From an uncultured Eubacterium sp. (GTDB lineage Bacteria > Bacillota > Clostridia > Peptostreptococcales > Anaerovoracaceae): a stretch of DNA of 10,133 bases. Shown here piece by piece: positions 1 through 6,497 of the stretch. The position numbers and the translations under genes were made by a program. The stretch is taken from contig CAMOGZ010000036.1 of NCBI GenBank assembly GCA_946614405.1, forward strand, positions 1 to 10,133, in the 5' to 3' direction. Each line of letters begins with the position of its first letter. The first letter of the stretch is position 1. Under the pieces are notes generated by a model. That model saw only the letters and a program-made list of their open reading frames with translations. It made no database searches and was not told the DNA's origin.

Positions 1-527
1 GCCACATTGGAGGACTTGATGGAGATGACTAAATCATCGTATCCCATGTCCTCGATCATGCGGACGTTCCGCAGTGCGCTCTCTGCAAGTCCCTCTGCGG
101 TGACCCCTCCGTATTTGGCCAGAATATCCTTCTCCAGGGATCCGGAATTGACTCCCACACGGATGGGAACGTGGAATTTCTTCGCAGCGTCCACCACGGC
201 CTTCACCCGGTCCGGGGAGCCGATGTTTCCGGGATTGATCCGGATCTTGTCCGCGCCGGCGTAAATGGCGCCGATGGCCAGCCGGTGGTCAAAATGGATG
301 TCCGCCACCAGAGGCTTGTCGGTCTTGCGCCGGACAGATTCAAAAACATCCAGCGCCTCCTGGTCCGGAACGGCGATGCGGATGATGTCGCATCCCGCTT
401 CCGACAGCGCCGCGATCTGCTCCAGGATCCCCTTCTCATTGCGGGAATCCACGTTTGTCATAGATTGTATGGAAATGGGAGCGCCGCCTCCGATGGCGAC
501 GTCCCTGCACATTACTTGTTTGCTCAT
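1..527 (-). CDS. ispG: 4-hydroxy-3-methylbut-2-enyl diphosphate synthase, N-terminal part (cut by window edge)
   Basis: IspG (GcpE) converts methylerythritol cyclodiphosphate to HMBPP, the penultimate step of the MEP isoprenoid pathway, in the cytosol using a [4Fe-4S] cluster. The first 175 codons are visible and belong to the TIM-barrel domain. Family signatures are IGGGAP (residues 12-17), QSMTN (21-25), PLVADIHFD (72-80), KIRINPGNIG (94-103) and VGVNSGSLEK (124-133). The C-terminal domain with the cluster-binding cysteines would lie beyond position 1, so completeness cannot be judged. The ATG at 527 is chosen because it overlaps the rseP stop as ATGA, starts just before the conserved IGGGAP motif and has GAGG eight bases upstream (536-539). 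It is the last visible gene of the pyrH operon, and dxr of the same pathway lies two genes upstream. Identity is secure from several motifs in order. Confidence 0.95.
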   Translation of the reverse strand, partial: MSKQVMCRDVAIGGGAPISIQSMTNVDSRNEKGILEQIAALSEAGCDIIRIAVPDQEALDVFESVRRKTDKPLVADIHFDHRLAIGAIYAGADKIRINPGNIGSPDRVKAVVDAAKKFHVPIRVGVNSGSLEKDILAKYGGVTAEGLAESALRNVRMIEDMGYDDLVISIKSSNV

Positions 528-1516
528 GATAATAACCTCGTTATGTCATTCCAGGTCACAAAGACCATCAGAGCCAGCAGAAGCAGCATGCCTGCTCCAT
601 GGATCCTGGCTTCCAGTTCGTCAGAGATCATCCGTCCGGTCAGTGTCCGGATGATCACAAAGAGTATACGGCCACCGTCCAATGCCGGAAGGGGCAGCAT
701 ATTGAAAATGGCCAGATTCAGACTGATAAACGCCAGCAAATAGAAGAAGAACTGCATTCCCCGGGACTGGTTCTCATGGACGACGCTGACCATGCCCACA
801 GGGCCGGACATCTCATCCATTCCCACCTGTCCGGTGAAGAGCTGCTGGAACACGTCTTTCAGTGTCTTCACCATGTTCCAGGAGATGACGGCTCCGTTCC
901 GGATGGCCGTTCCGGGACTGTGATCCATCATCGGAGTCACGCCGATGATATACCGGTCATCGGTCTTCTCCGCCTGCACATCCACCGTGACCTCGCTGCC
1001 GTCCCGCAGCATGACGAAGCTGTGGGGTTTGCCGTCGCTGACGGTCTGCTGCAGATCCGTCCAGTACTCCACTTCCTTACCATCTGCCGAAAGGAATTGG
1101 TCTCCTGACAGGATCCCGGCCTCCGCCGCCGGGCTGCCCTGAGCAACCGTATCGATGGTGGTGGTGGCTGCGCCATAGTATCCCATCATGATGGACATGA
1201 TCACCAGTGCGATGAGGACATTCATGAAAGACCCCGCCACAAGGACGATGATCTTGGCCCAGCCCGGTTTATTATTAAAGGCCCGCTCATTGTCGGACTC
1301 TTCATTTTCTCCTTCCATGGCACAGTAGCCGCCGATGGGAAATGCCCGGATGGAATACAGTGTCTCACCCTTCTGGTGTTTCCACAGGGCCGGTCCCATG
1401 CCAAAAGAGAACTCGTTCACCTGAACACCGACAGCCTTGGCTGCGATGAAATGACCGAGTTCGTGTGGAAAAATCAATATTACAAATAGCAGTATTGCAA
1501 GGATCGCTGTTATCAT
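524..1516 (-). CDS. rseP: RseP/RasP-type site-2 zinc metalloprotease
   Basis: An intramembrane zinc protease of peptidase family M50B. Family members cleave transmembrane anti-sigma factors and leftover signal peptides (RseP in E. coli, RasP in B. subtilis). The 330-residue protein begins with a hydrophobic segment carrying the HELGH zinc motif (H18, E19, H22). A hydrophobic stretch follows at about 90-112, then a single PDZ domain at roughly 115-185, and then the NMLPLPALDGG motif (272-282), in which D280 is the expected third zinc ligand. A last hydrophobic helix lies at about 308-322. One PDZ domain is the Gram-positive arrangement; E. coli RseP has two. The residue before the zinc motif is Pro (FPHELGH), which I do not recall as common. 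The start overlaps the dxr stop as ATGA, and only a weak GAGA lies upstream, so translation is probably coupled to dxr. Substrates cannot be inferred from this window. Confidence 0.95.
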   Translation of the reverse strand: MITAILAILLFVILIFPHELGHFIAAKAVGVQVNEFSFGMGPALWKHQKGETLYSIRAFPIGGYCAMEGENEESDNERAFNNKPGWAKIIVLVAGSFMNVLIALVIMSIMMGYYGAATTTIDTVAQGSPAAEAGILSGDQFLSADGKEVEYWTDLQQTVSDGKPHSFVMLRDGSEVTVDVQAEKTDDRYIIGVTPMMDHSPGTAIRNGAVISWNMVKTLKDVFQQLFTGQVGMDEMSGPVGMVSVVHENQSRGMQFFFYLLAFISLNLAIFNMLPLPALDGGRILFVIIRTLTGRMISDELEARIHGAGMLLLLALMVFVTWNDITRLLS

Positions 1517-2652
1517 ATCAGTTCTCTTGTCCTCTCCCTGGTTTCCTTGTCAATGGCGATGATCTCCTCAAGAGACGGATCCGAAACCGAATCGTGCTCT
1601 TCCATCACCTGCTCGATCTTTTCCCCGATCTCTGTAAATCCGATCTTCTTGTCCAGGAATGCCTGTACCAGCACCTCGTTGGCGGCATTCATGACCACCG
1701 GATAGCTTCCTCCCTGCCGGCTGGCGGAAACCGCCAGTTCCATGCAGCGGAATACCTTCCGGTCCGGTTCCTCGAAGGTCAGTTCCTTTCCCTTTCCGAA
1801 GAAGTCCAGAGCAAGCTCCGGAAATTCCAGACGGTCCGGGTATGCCAGTGCCACACTGATGGGGATCCTCATATCCGGAACACCCAGCTGTGTCAGCACG
1901 GAAGAATCGGTAAATTCAATACCGGAATGGACCACACTCTGGGGGTGGACCAGTACCTGGATATCATCGATGTCCACGTGGAACAGCCATTTGGCCTCGA
2001 TCATTTCCAGGCCTTTGTTCATCATAGTAGCGGAATCGATGGTGATCTTCTGACCCATGGACCAGTTGGGATGGCGAAGTGCCATCTCCGGGGTGACGGT
2101 CTTCAGCTGCTCGTAGCTCCAGCCCCGGAAGGGACCTCCGGAGGCCGTCAGAAGGATCTTCCGGATCTTCTTGTCCCGGTTTCCTTCCAGGCACTGAAAG
2201 ATGGCGCTGTGCTCCGAATCCACCGGAAGCATCTTCACGCCCTTCTTTTCCACAGCATCCATGATCACACTTCCCCCTGCCACCAGGGTCTCCTTATTGG
2301 CCAGGGCGATGTCATGTCCCGCCATGATGGCATGATATGTGGGTGCAAGTCCCCGCATCCCCATCAGGGAATTCAGCAGGATGTCACAGTCTGATTCCGC
2401 CGCAGCGATGAGCCCCGCCTCGCCGAAGAGAATCCGGATCCCGGGGAACTCCCAGGAGAGCTTCTCGGCGTCCTCCTGCAGCTGGCAGACGGCCAGCTCC
2501 GGTTTGAACCGGCGGATCTGCTCCCGGAATAAGGATACATTCCTTCCGCAGGTCAGCGCGGAGACGGTGAATCTCTCGGGATTGCGGGAGATCACGTCCA
2601 GCGCCTGCGTTCCGATGGAGCCTGTACTTCCTAGTATTGCAATTCTCTTCAT
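1513..2652 (-). CDS. dxr: 1-deoxy-D-xylulose 5-phosphate reductoisomerase
   Basis: Dxr (IspC) catalyses the first committed step of the MEP pathway, the NADPH-dependent isomerisation and reduction of DXP to methylerythritol phosphate; it is the fosmidomycin target. The 379-residue length is normal. The NADPH-binding loop GSTGSIG is at residues 8-14 and LANKETLVAGG at 117-127. The metal-binding acids are in PVDSEHSAIFQC (D145, E147) and the KGLE segment (E216). SGGPF (171-175), the flexible-loop HPNWSMG (194-200) and VHPQSVVHS (235-243) complete the active site. MNAANE (321-326) begins the C-terminal region. The ATG at 2652 lies 3 bp after the cdsA stop and directly precedes the nucleotide-binding strand, so the start is well fixed although the upstream GGGTG is a poor ribosome binding site. 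The gene probably depends on coupling to cdsA. Its 3' end overlaps rseP by four bases. Confidence 0.97.
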   Translation of the reverse strand: MKRIAILGSTGSIGTQALDVISRNPERFTVSALTCGRNVSLFREQIRRFKPELAVCQLQEDAEKLSWEFPGIRILFGEAGLIAAAESDCDILLNSLMGMRGLAPTYHAIMAGHDIALANKETLVAGGSVIMDAVEKKGVKMLPVDSEHSAIFQCLEGNRDKKIRKILLTASGGPFRGWSYEQLKTVTPEMALRHPNWSMGQKITIDSATMMNKGLEMIEAKWLFHVDIDDIQVLVHPQSVVHSGIEFTDSSVLTQLGVPDMRIPISVALAYPDRLEFPELALDFFGKGKELTFEEPDRKVFRCMELAVSASRQGGSYPVVMNAANEVLVQAFLDKKIGFTEIGEKIEQVMEEHDSVSDPSLEEIIAIDKETRERTRELI

Positions 2653-2655
2653 GTC

Positions 2656-3459
2656 TTATACACCCAGCTGAAAATGAATCATAATGATAGCGATATAGTA
2701 ATAAACGAATGGTGCCACGAACAGGACGCTGTCGAAACGGTCCATGATTCCTCCGTGGCCCGGGATCAGATTGCCGTAATCCTTGATCCCCATCTTACGC
2801 TTGAAGGCCGATGCCGTCAGGTCTCCGCACATGGAGATCGGAGATCCCAGAAGTCCGATGATGGCACAGTGTACCAGGAACTGTGGGCATACGATATAGC
2901 CGAATAGGCCGCATAATACTGCGCTTCCCAGCACGCCGCCCACGGCGCCTTCCCAGGTCTTCTTGGGGCTCAGCACCGGCGCCATCTTATGTTTGCCCAG
3001 GAACACTCCTGCGAAATAGGCGCAGACGTCCGATCCGAAGGCGCAGAGCAGGATCAGCCAGATAAAGATGGAATACTCTCCGCTCTGATCCACCAGCACC
3101 ACGTGATAGGAGAAGAAGATGATGTACACGATCCCGGTTATGGTGGCCAGTGTATCCTCCGGCTTCCGGTCGGTGATATTGAACATGTACAGACAGCTTG
3201 CCATCACAGACAGCACCAGCCATCCCATCAGCAGCACCGGCTCACCGGGCCACAGTCCGTGGATCAGATACAGCAGGAACAGGGATCCGATGGCTACCTT
3301 GTGAGAGGGCTTGATCCCCATATGTTCAAATCCTTTGTAAAACTCTCCGGTTCCGATGGCTCCCACGATGATGCACAGTGCGGCAAGCCAGTAACCTCCC
3401 AGATAAACCAGGACCAGTAACGGTACCATGCAGATACCGGATATGATGCGTGTTTTCAT
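2656..3459 (-). CDS. cdsA: Phosphatidate cytidylyltransferase (CDP-diglyceride synthase)
   Basis: CdsA makes CDP-diacylglycerol from phosphatidic acid and CTP in the inner membrane, the entry point to phosphatidylglycerol, cardiolipin and related lipids. The 267-residue protein is mostly hydrophobic, with several transmembrane segments spread from about residue 5 to 205 and one more near the C-terminus. The complete CDS family signature spans residues 217-243: S217, K220-R221, K226-D227, then PGHGG and DRFD. Upstream lie a conserved GSD (142-144) and SPKKTWEG (164-171), also typical of the family. Length matches homologues of about 260-280 residues. The ATG at 3459 is 6 bp beyond the uppS stop, and the GGAAGG sequence at the end of uppS can act as its ribosome binding site. 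UppS and CdsA adjacent in one operon is the usual bacterial order. Confidence 0.97.
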   Translation of the reverse strand: MKTRIISGICMVPLLVLVYLGGYWLAALCIIVGAIGTGEFYKGFEHMGIKPSHKVAIGSLFLLYLIHGLWPGEPVLLMGWLVLSVMASCLYMFNITDRKPEDTLATITGIVYIIFFSYHVVLVDQSGEYSIFIWLILLCAFGSDVCAYFAGVFLGKHKMAPVLSPKKTWEGAVGGVLGSAVLCGLFGYIVCPQFLVHCAIIGLLGSPISMCGDLTASAFKRKMGIKDYGNLIPGHGGIMDRFDSVLFVAPFVYYYIAIIMIHFQLGV

Positions 3460-3465
3460 TCTTCT

Positions 3466-4188
3466 CTACTTCCTTCCTCCGAATCGACGGTCACGTTTCT
3501 GATACTCCTCGATGGTCTGTTCAAACACTTCCGGGCTGAAATCCGGCCACAGTACGTCTGTGAATACGAACTCACTGTAGGCGCTCTGCCACAGCAGGAA
3601 ATTGGAGAGTCTCTCCTCTCCGCTGGTGCGGATGATCACATCCGGATCCGGGATATTCCCGCAGGCGTCTCCGGTGAAAAGATACCGGCTGATGAGCTCC
3701 TCCGTGATCTCTCCGTCGATCTTCCCCTCCTGCACGTCTTTCACGATGGCATTGACCGCCTTGGTGATCTCGTCACGGCTGCCATAGTTCAGGGCAATGT
3801 TAAACTGAAGCCCGGTATTGTCACGGGTCGTCTCCAGTGTTTTCTCCAGGCTCTTTCTGGCGGCATCCGGTATGACGGAATAATCCCCCAGGGTCATGAC
3901 CTTCACATTCTTCTCATTCAGTTCGTCCAGATCAAGACGGACGAACTTCACCAGAAGCTTGAAAATGCCGGAAACTTCTTCTTCCGATCTCTTCCAGTTC
4001 TCCGTGGAGAAGGCATAGACCGTCAGATACTTGATCCCCAGATCCGATGCTCTGCGGACGATCTCCTTCATGGCCTCCATGCCGGCGTTATGTCCCACCA
4101 GACGCGGGACGTTATGTTGTTTGGCCCATCTGCCGTTACCATCCATGATGATCCCGACATGAACGGGCATTCTCTCATAATCGATCAT
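3466..4188 (-). CDS. uppS: Isoprenyl transferase (undecaprenyl diphosphate synthase)
   Basis: UppS is a cis-prenyltransferase that adds isopentenyl units to farnesyl diphosphate to give undecaprenyl diphosphate, the lipid carrier for peptidoglycan and other wall polymers. The protein has 240 residues. The catalytic Asp and phosphate-binding loop appear as IIMDGNGRWA (13-22; D16), YAFSTENWKR is at 58-67, and the second signature RTSGEERLSNFLLWQ at 187-201. Total length is typical. The ATG at 4188 is used here, but its upstream region (AATGAGAAT) is a weak ribosome binding site. An in-frame ATG at 4170 (residue 7) is an alternative and would still keep all motifs. The gene is separated from frr by the longest gap inside the operon, which holds a strong hairpin, so its expression may be set apart from pyrH-frr. 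Confidence 0.96.
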   Translation of the reverse strand: MIDYERMPVHVGIIMDGNGRWAKQHNVPRLVGHNAGMEAMKEIVRRASDLGIKYLTVYAFSTENWKRSEEEVSGIFKLLVKFVRLDLDELNEKNVKVMTLGDYSVIPDAARKSLEKTLETTRDNTGLQFNIALNYGSRDEITKAVNAIVKDVQEGKIDGEITEELISRYLFTGDACGNIPDPDVIIRTSGEERLSNFLLWQSAYSEFVFTDVLWPDFSPEVFEQTIEEYQKRDRRFGGRK

Positions 4189-4210
4189 ATTCTCATTTCG
4201 TTATAATTCA

Positions 4211-4234
4211 ATGTGGCTGCGGAAGCAGCCACAT
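4211..4234 (-). terminator. Perfect hairpin in the frr-uppS gap, possible weak terminator or attenuator
   Basis: The 58-bp gap between frr and uppS contains a perfect inverted repeat. ATGTGGCTGC (4211-4220) pairs with GCAGCCACAT (4225-4234) around a four-base loop (GGAA on the plus strand, TTCC in the transcript). The stem has ten pairs, six of them GC. In the direction of transcription it is followed by TTGAATTATAACG, which is AT-rich but not a run of T, so it is not a classical intrinsic terminator. It may allow partial termination, protect the 3' end of a pyrH-frr transcript, or be a processing site. The structure is seen directly; its role is inferred. Confidence 0.45.
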
Positions 4235-4246
4235 CATCCAATTCTA

Positions 4247-4801
4247 TTAAACTTCCAGGATCTCCTTGTCCTTTGCAGCGATCATGTCGTCGATCTCCTT
4301 GATCGCCTTGTCGATCTGCTTCTGGATGTCATCCAGATCGTTCTTCAGATCGTCCTCTGTGATCTCACCGGCCTTCTGTGACTTCTTCAGGTTGTCATTG
4401 GCCTCTCTTCTCAGGTTACGGATAGCGACCTTGGCATCCTCGCCCATCTTCTTGGTGGTCTTGGTGAGTTCTTTTCTTCTTTCCTCGGTCAGCTGCGGAA
4501 CCTCCAGACGGATGTTCTTTCCGTCATTATTCGGAGTGATTCCGATGTTGGCTGCGTTGATGGCTCTCTCCACATCACCGATGGACTTCGGATCGAACGG
4601 GGTGATCAGAAGGGTTCTCGGTTCCGGAACGGAAATATTGCTCAGATTCTTCAGCGGGGTCGGGGATCCATAATAATCCACCATGACCTTATCCAGAAGC
4701 GCCGGATTGGCTCTTCCTGCTCTGACAGTATTCAGATCTTCCTTCAGGACCTCTTTGGTTCTTGCGATTCTCTCTTCTAAATTCTTGCTTGAGCGACTCA
4801 T
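4247..4801 (-). CDS. frr: Ribosome recycling factor
   Basis: RRF acts with EF-G to split the post-termination ribosome and release mRNA and tRNA. The protein has 184 residues, one less than E. coli RRF. It contains the family hallmarks RAGRANPALLD (27-37), YYGSPTPL (43-50), PFDP (68-71), NNDGKNIRL (91-99) and IRNLRREAND (127-136). R132 is in the position of the conserved arginine needed for ribosome binding. The charged C-terminus is helical, as expected for the three-helix bundle. A strong GGGAGG ribosome binding site lies eight bases before the ATG and shares a base with the pyrH stop codon. Arginine codons are nearly all AGA or CGT (10 AGA, 2 CGT, 1 CGC of 13), unlike the CGG/CGC-rich neighbours, which fits high expression. 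Identity is certain. Confidence 0.98.
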   Translation of the reverse strand: MSRSSKNLEERIARTKEVLKEDLNTVRAGRANPALLDKVMVDYYGSPTPLKNLSNISVPEPRTLLITPFDPKSIGDVERAINAANIGITPNNDGKNIRLEVPQLTEERRKELTKTTKKMGEDAKVAIRNLRREANDNLKKSQKAGEITEDDLKNDLDDIQKQIDKAIKEIDDMIAAKDKEILEV

Positions 4802-4809
4802 TGTGTTTA

Positions 4810-4817
4810 CCTCCCTA
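4810..4817 (-). promoter_or_regulatory. Ribosome binding site of frr overlapping the pyrH stop codon
   Basis: In the transcript the bases read TAGGGAGG: the pyrH stop TAG (4817-4815) runs straight into the GGGAGG Shine-Dalgarno of frr (4815-4810), eight bases before the frr ATG. Ribosomes terminating on pyrH would sit on this site, which points to coupled or mutually affected translation of the two genes. Confidence 0.8.
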
Positions 4818-5519
4818 CTTGATCAACGTTCCCAGTCTCTCGCCGCATACGGCGCGTACCATACTATTCTCTTCTTTCAGTCCAAATACCTGGATCGTCA
4901 TATTGTTATCCATACAGATCGTTGCGGCAGTCAGATCCATGACCTGCAGGTTCCGGTCTATGACCTCCTTCATGGTCAGTTCATCATACTTCACCGCATC
5001 CGGGTTCTTGGCCGGATCATCGGAATAGACCGCATCCACGTTCTTGGCCAGAAGGATCACATCCGCCTGGATGTTCACCGCCCGCAGTGCAGCTGCAGTA
5101 TCCGTGGAGAAATGGGGCTCCCCGGTTCCTCCGGCAAAGATGACCACATCGCCGCGGCCCAGTTCCTTCATGGCTCTGCGCCAGATATAGGGCTCCGCCA
5201 CGCGGTGCATCTCGATGGATGACTGCACTCTTGCCGGTACTCCCACTGCGATCAGCGCATCCTGCAGTGCCAGTGCGTTCATAACCGTTGCCAGCATGCC
5301 GATGTAGTCCGCTGTCTCACGGTTCATATCCTCGCTGCTGCGTCCTCTCCAGAAGTTGCCGCCTCCGCAGACGATTCCGACCTCTACGCCCAGGTCACGG
5401 AGTTCCTTGATCTCCAGTGCCGTCTTCCGTGTCATCTCCGGGTTGATGCCTGTCTTCGCCTCTCCGGCCAGAGCCTCTCCACTGACCTTCAGCAGCACTC
5501 GCTTATATTTTGCTTCCAT
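4815..5519 (-). CDS. pyrH: UMP kinase
   Basis: PyrH phosphorylates UMP to UDP with ATP, feeding RNA, DNA and UDP-sugar synthesis. It is the bacterial hexameric enzyme of the amino acid kinase fold. The protein has 234 residues. LLKVSGEAL (9-17) is the N-terminal phosphate-binding loop, CGGGNFWRG (51-59) the glycine-rich UMP site, [18 protein letters not shown] (130-147) the conserved substrate loop, and [10 protein letters not shown] (160-169) the ATP-side motif. Many homologues have N, S or F where this protein has EPH, a small local variation. The ATG at 5519 has AAGGAG at 5527-5532, seven bases upstream, and lies just behind a good promoter, so it is the first gene of the downstream operon. 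The familiar rpsB-tsf pair, which precedes pyrH in many Bacillota, is absent here and trxB occupies that place. Confidence 0.97.
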   Translation of the reverse strand: MEAKYKRVLLKVSGEALAGEAKTGINPEMTRKTALEIKELRDLGVEVGIVCGGGNFWRGRSSEDMNRETADYIGMLATVMNALALQDALIAVGVPARVQSSIEMHRVAEPYIWRRAMKELGRGDVVIFAGGTGEPHFSTDTAAALRAVNIQADVILLAKNVDAVYSDDPAKNPDAVKYDELTMKEVIDRNLQVMDLTAATICMDNNMTIQVFGLKEENSMVRAVCGERLGTLIK

Positions 5520-5548
5520 AGTCTTTCTCCTTCGTCAAACTCTAAATA

Positions 5549-5578
5549 AGTATACCACAAACCCGGCACTGCTGTTAA
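5549..5578 (-). promoter_or_regulatory. Sigma-A type promoter of the pyrH operon with extended -10 box
   Basis: Within the 66-bp gap between trxB and pyrH the transcript strand carries TTAACA (5578-5573) as a -35 box, an 18-bp spacer and TATACT (5554-5549) as the -10 box. Each differs from consensus by one base. TGG immediately before the -10 forms an extended -10 (TGn) element. Transcription would begin about seven bases downstream, near 5542, leaving a short leader of about 22 bases before the pyrH ATG. No terminator hairpin separates trxB from this promoter, so read-through from upstream is also expected. The boxes are seen; activity is inferred. Confidence 0.75.
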
Positions 5579-5585
5579 CTGTTTT

Positions 5586-6497
5586 TTACAAAGAATTGAT
5601 GTATTCGCAGGCCGCAAGAGCGGACACTGCTCCGTCGGCTGCGGCAGTGGTCAGCTGGCGGACTTTCTTGGTGCGGCAGTCCCCTGCCACGAAGAGTCCT
5701 TCCGTCCGGGTGGTGCAGTCCTCTCCGGCCGCCACATAGCCTGCCGGATCCAGCTCTGCAACATCACTGAAGTCCTGGTTATCCGGGACCTGTCCCACTG
5801 CAACAAAGACTCCCGCAACGGGAAGGACCTGCTCCTCGTCTGTTTTCACATTGCGCACCCGGAGTCCGCTGACCATGAAATCGCCCTCCACGCACACCGG
5901 AACGGAGTCCAGAACGAAGGTTACATTCTCTTTCTCAGAGAGTCTCTTCACAGTCTTCTCATCCCCGCGGAACTGGTCTCTTCTGTGGACCAGGAATACC
6001 TTGCCGCAGAGTCCCGCCAGGACCTCTGCGTCCTCCAGCGCGGTGTTTCCGCCTCCCACGACGGCGACATCTCTTCCGCGGAAGAAGTTTCCGTCACAGG
6101 TGGCACAGTAGGATACTCCGGATCCCGTCAGCTTTTCCTCGCCGTCGATCCCCAGCTTCCGGTTCTTGGCGCCGGTGGCCAGAATCACGGCCTTCGCCTC
6201 ATAGAGGCCTGCCGTGGTAGCGACCTGGAACACTCCGTTTTCCTTTGCCACTTTCACGGCCTTCTCATACTTCAGCTCCGCACCCAGCTCCGTAGCCTGC
6301 TCATACAGATTACGGGCGAACTCGAATCCGGATGTCCTCTTCAGCCCCGGGTAATTCTCCACCTCCGGGGTGTTGATGATCTGTCCGCCATATCCTGCTG
6401 CCTCCAGGATCACCGCCGTCTTTCCGGCCCTCTGTGCATAGATGGCAGCCGACAGTCCCGCCGGTCCTGCTCCGATAATACAAACATCATACATCAT
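5586..6497 (-). CDS. trxB: Thioredoxin-disulfide reductase
   Basis: TrxB is the FAD-containing enzyme that passes electrons from NADPH to thioredoxin in the cytosol. Counted from the ATG at 6497 it has 303 residues. The FAD-binding GAGPAG is at 9-14, the ATG motif near 107-109, and the redox-active CATC pair at 131-134 followed by DG. The second dinucleotide fold is GGGNTA at 148-153. HRRDQFR at 171-177 is the arginine pattern of NADPH rather than ferredoxin-type enzymes. GLFVAGD near the C-terminus completes the FAD site. The sequence at the start is GTG-ATG-ATG in frame. The ATG at 6497 is preferred because GGAG lies seven bases before it and it overlaps the nudC stop as TGATG; the GTG at 6500 and ATG at 6494 are possible. 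It probably shares a transcript with nudC and the aminopeptidase. Confidence 0.96.
   Translation of the reverse strand: MMYDVCIIGAGPAGLSAAIYAQRAGKTAVILEAAGYGGQIINTPEVENYPGLKRTSGFEFARNLYEQATELGAELKYEKAVKVAKENGVFQVATTAGLYEAKAVILATGAKNRKLGIDGEEKLTGSGVSYCATCDGNFFRGRDVAVVGGGNTALEDAEVLAGLCGKVFLVHRRDQFRGDEKTVKRLSEKENVTFVLDSVPVCVEGDFMVSGLRVRNVKTDEEQVLPVAGVFVAVGQVPDNQDFSDVAELDPAGYVAAGEDCTTRTEGLFVAGDCRTKKVRQLTTAAADGAVSALAACEYINSL

Noticed and set aside
171..743. Plus-strand open frame opposite ispG and the end of rseP
   Set aside because: It crosses the junction of two genuine minus-strand genes whose reading frames are fixed by conserved motifs.
1465..2394. Plus-strand open frame of 309 codons opposite dxr and rseP
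   Set aside because: It lies fully antisense to dxr and the start of rseP, both certain genes; its translation is rich in His, Asp and Gln with no recognisable domain and no ribosome binding site was evident.
4200..4205. TATAAC resembling a -10 box just before uppS
   Set aside because: No acceptable -35 box lies 16-18 bp upstream, and transcription would begin almost on the start codon, so a uppS promoter is not supported.
5555..5590. Search for a terminator after trxB
   Set aside because: The gap has a short A-run and a GTTAAC palindrome but no stem-loop followed by T residues; the sequence is better explained by the pyrH promoter.
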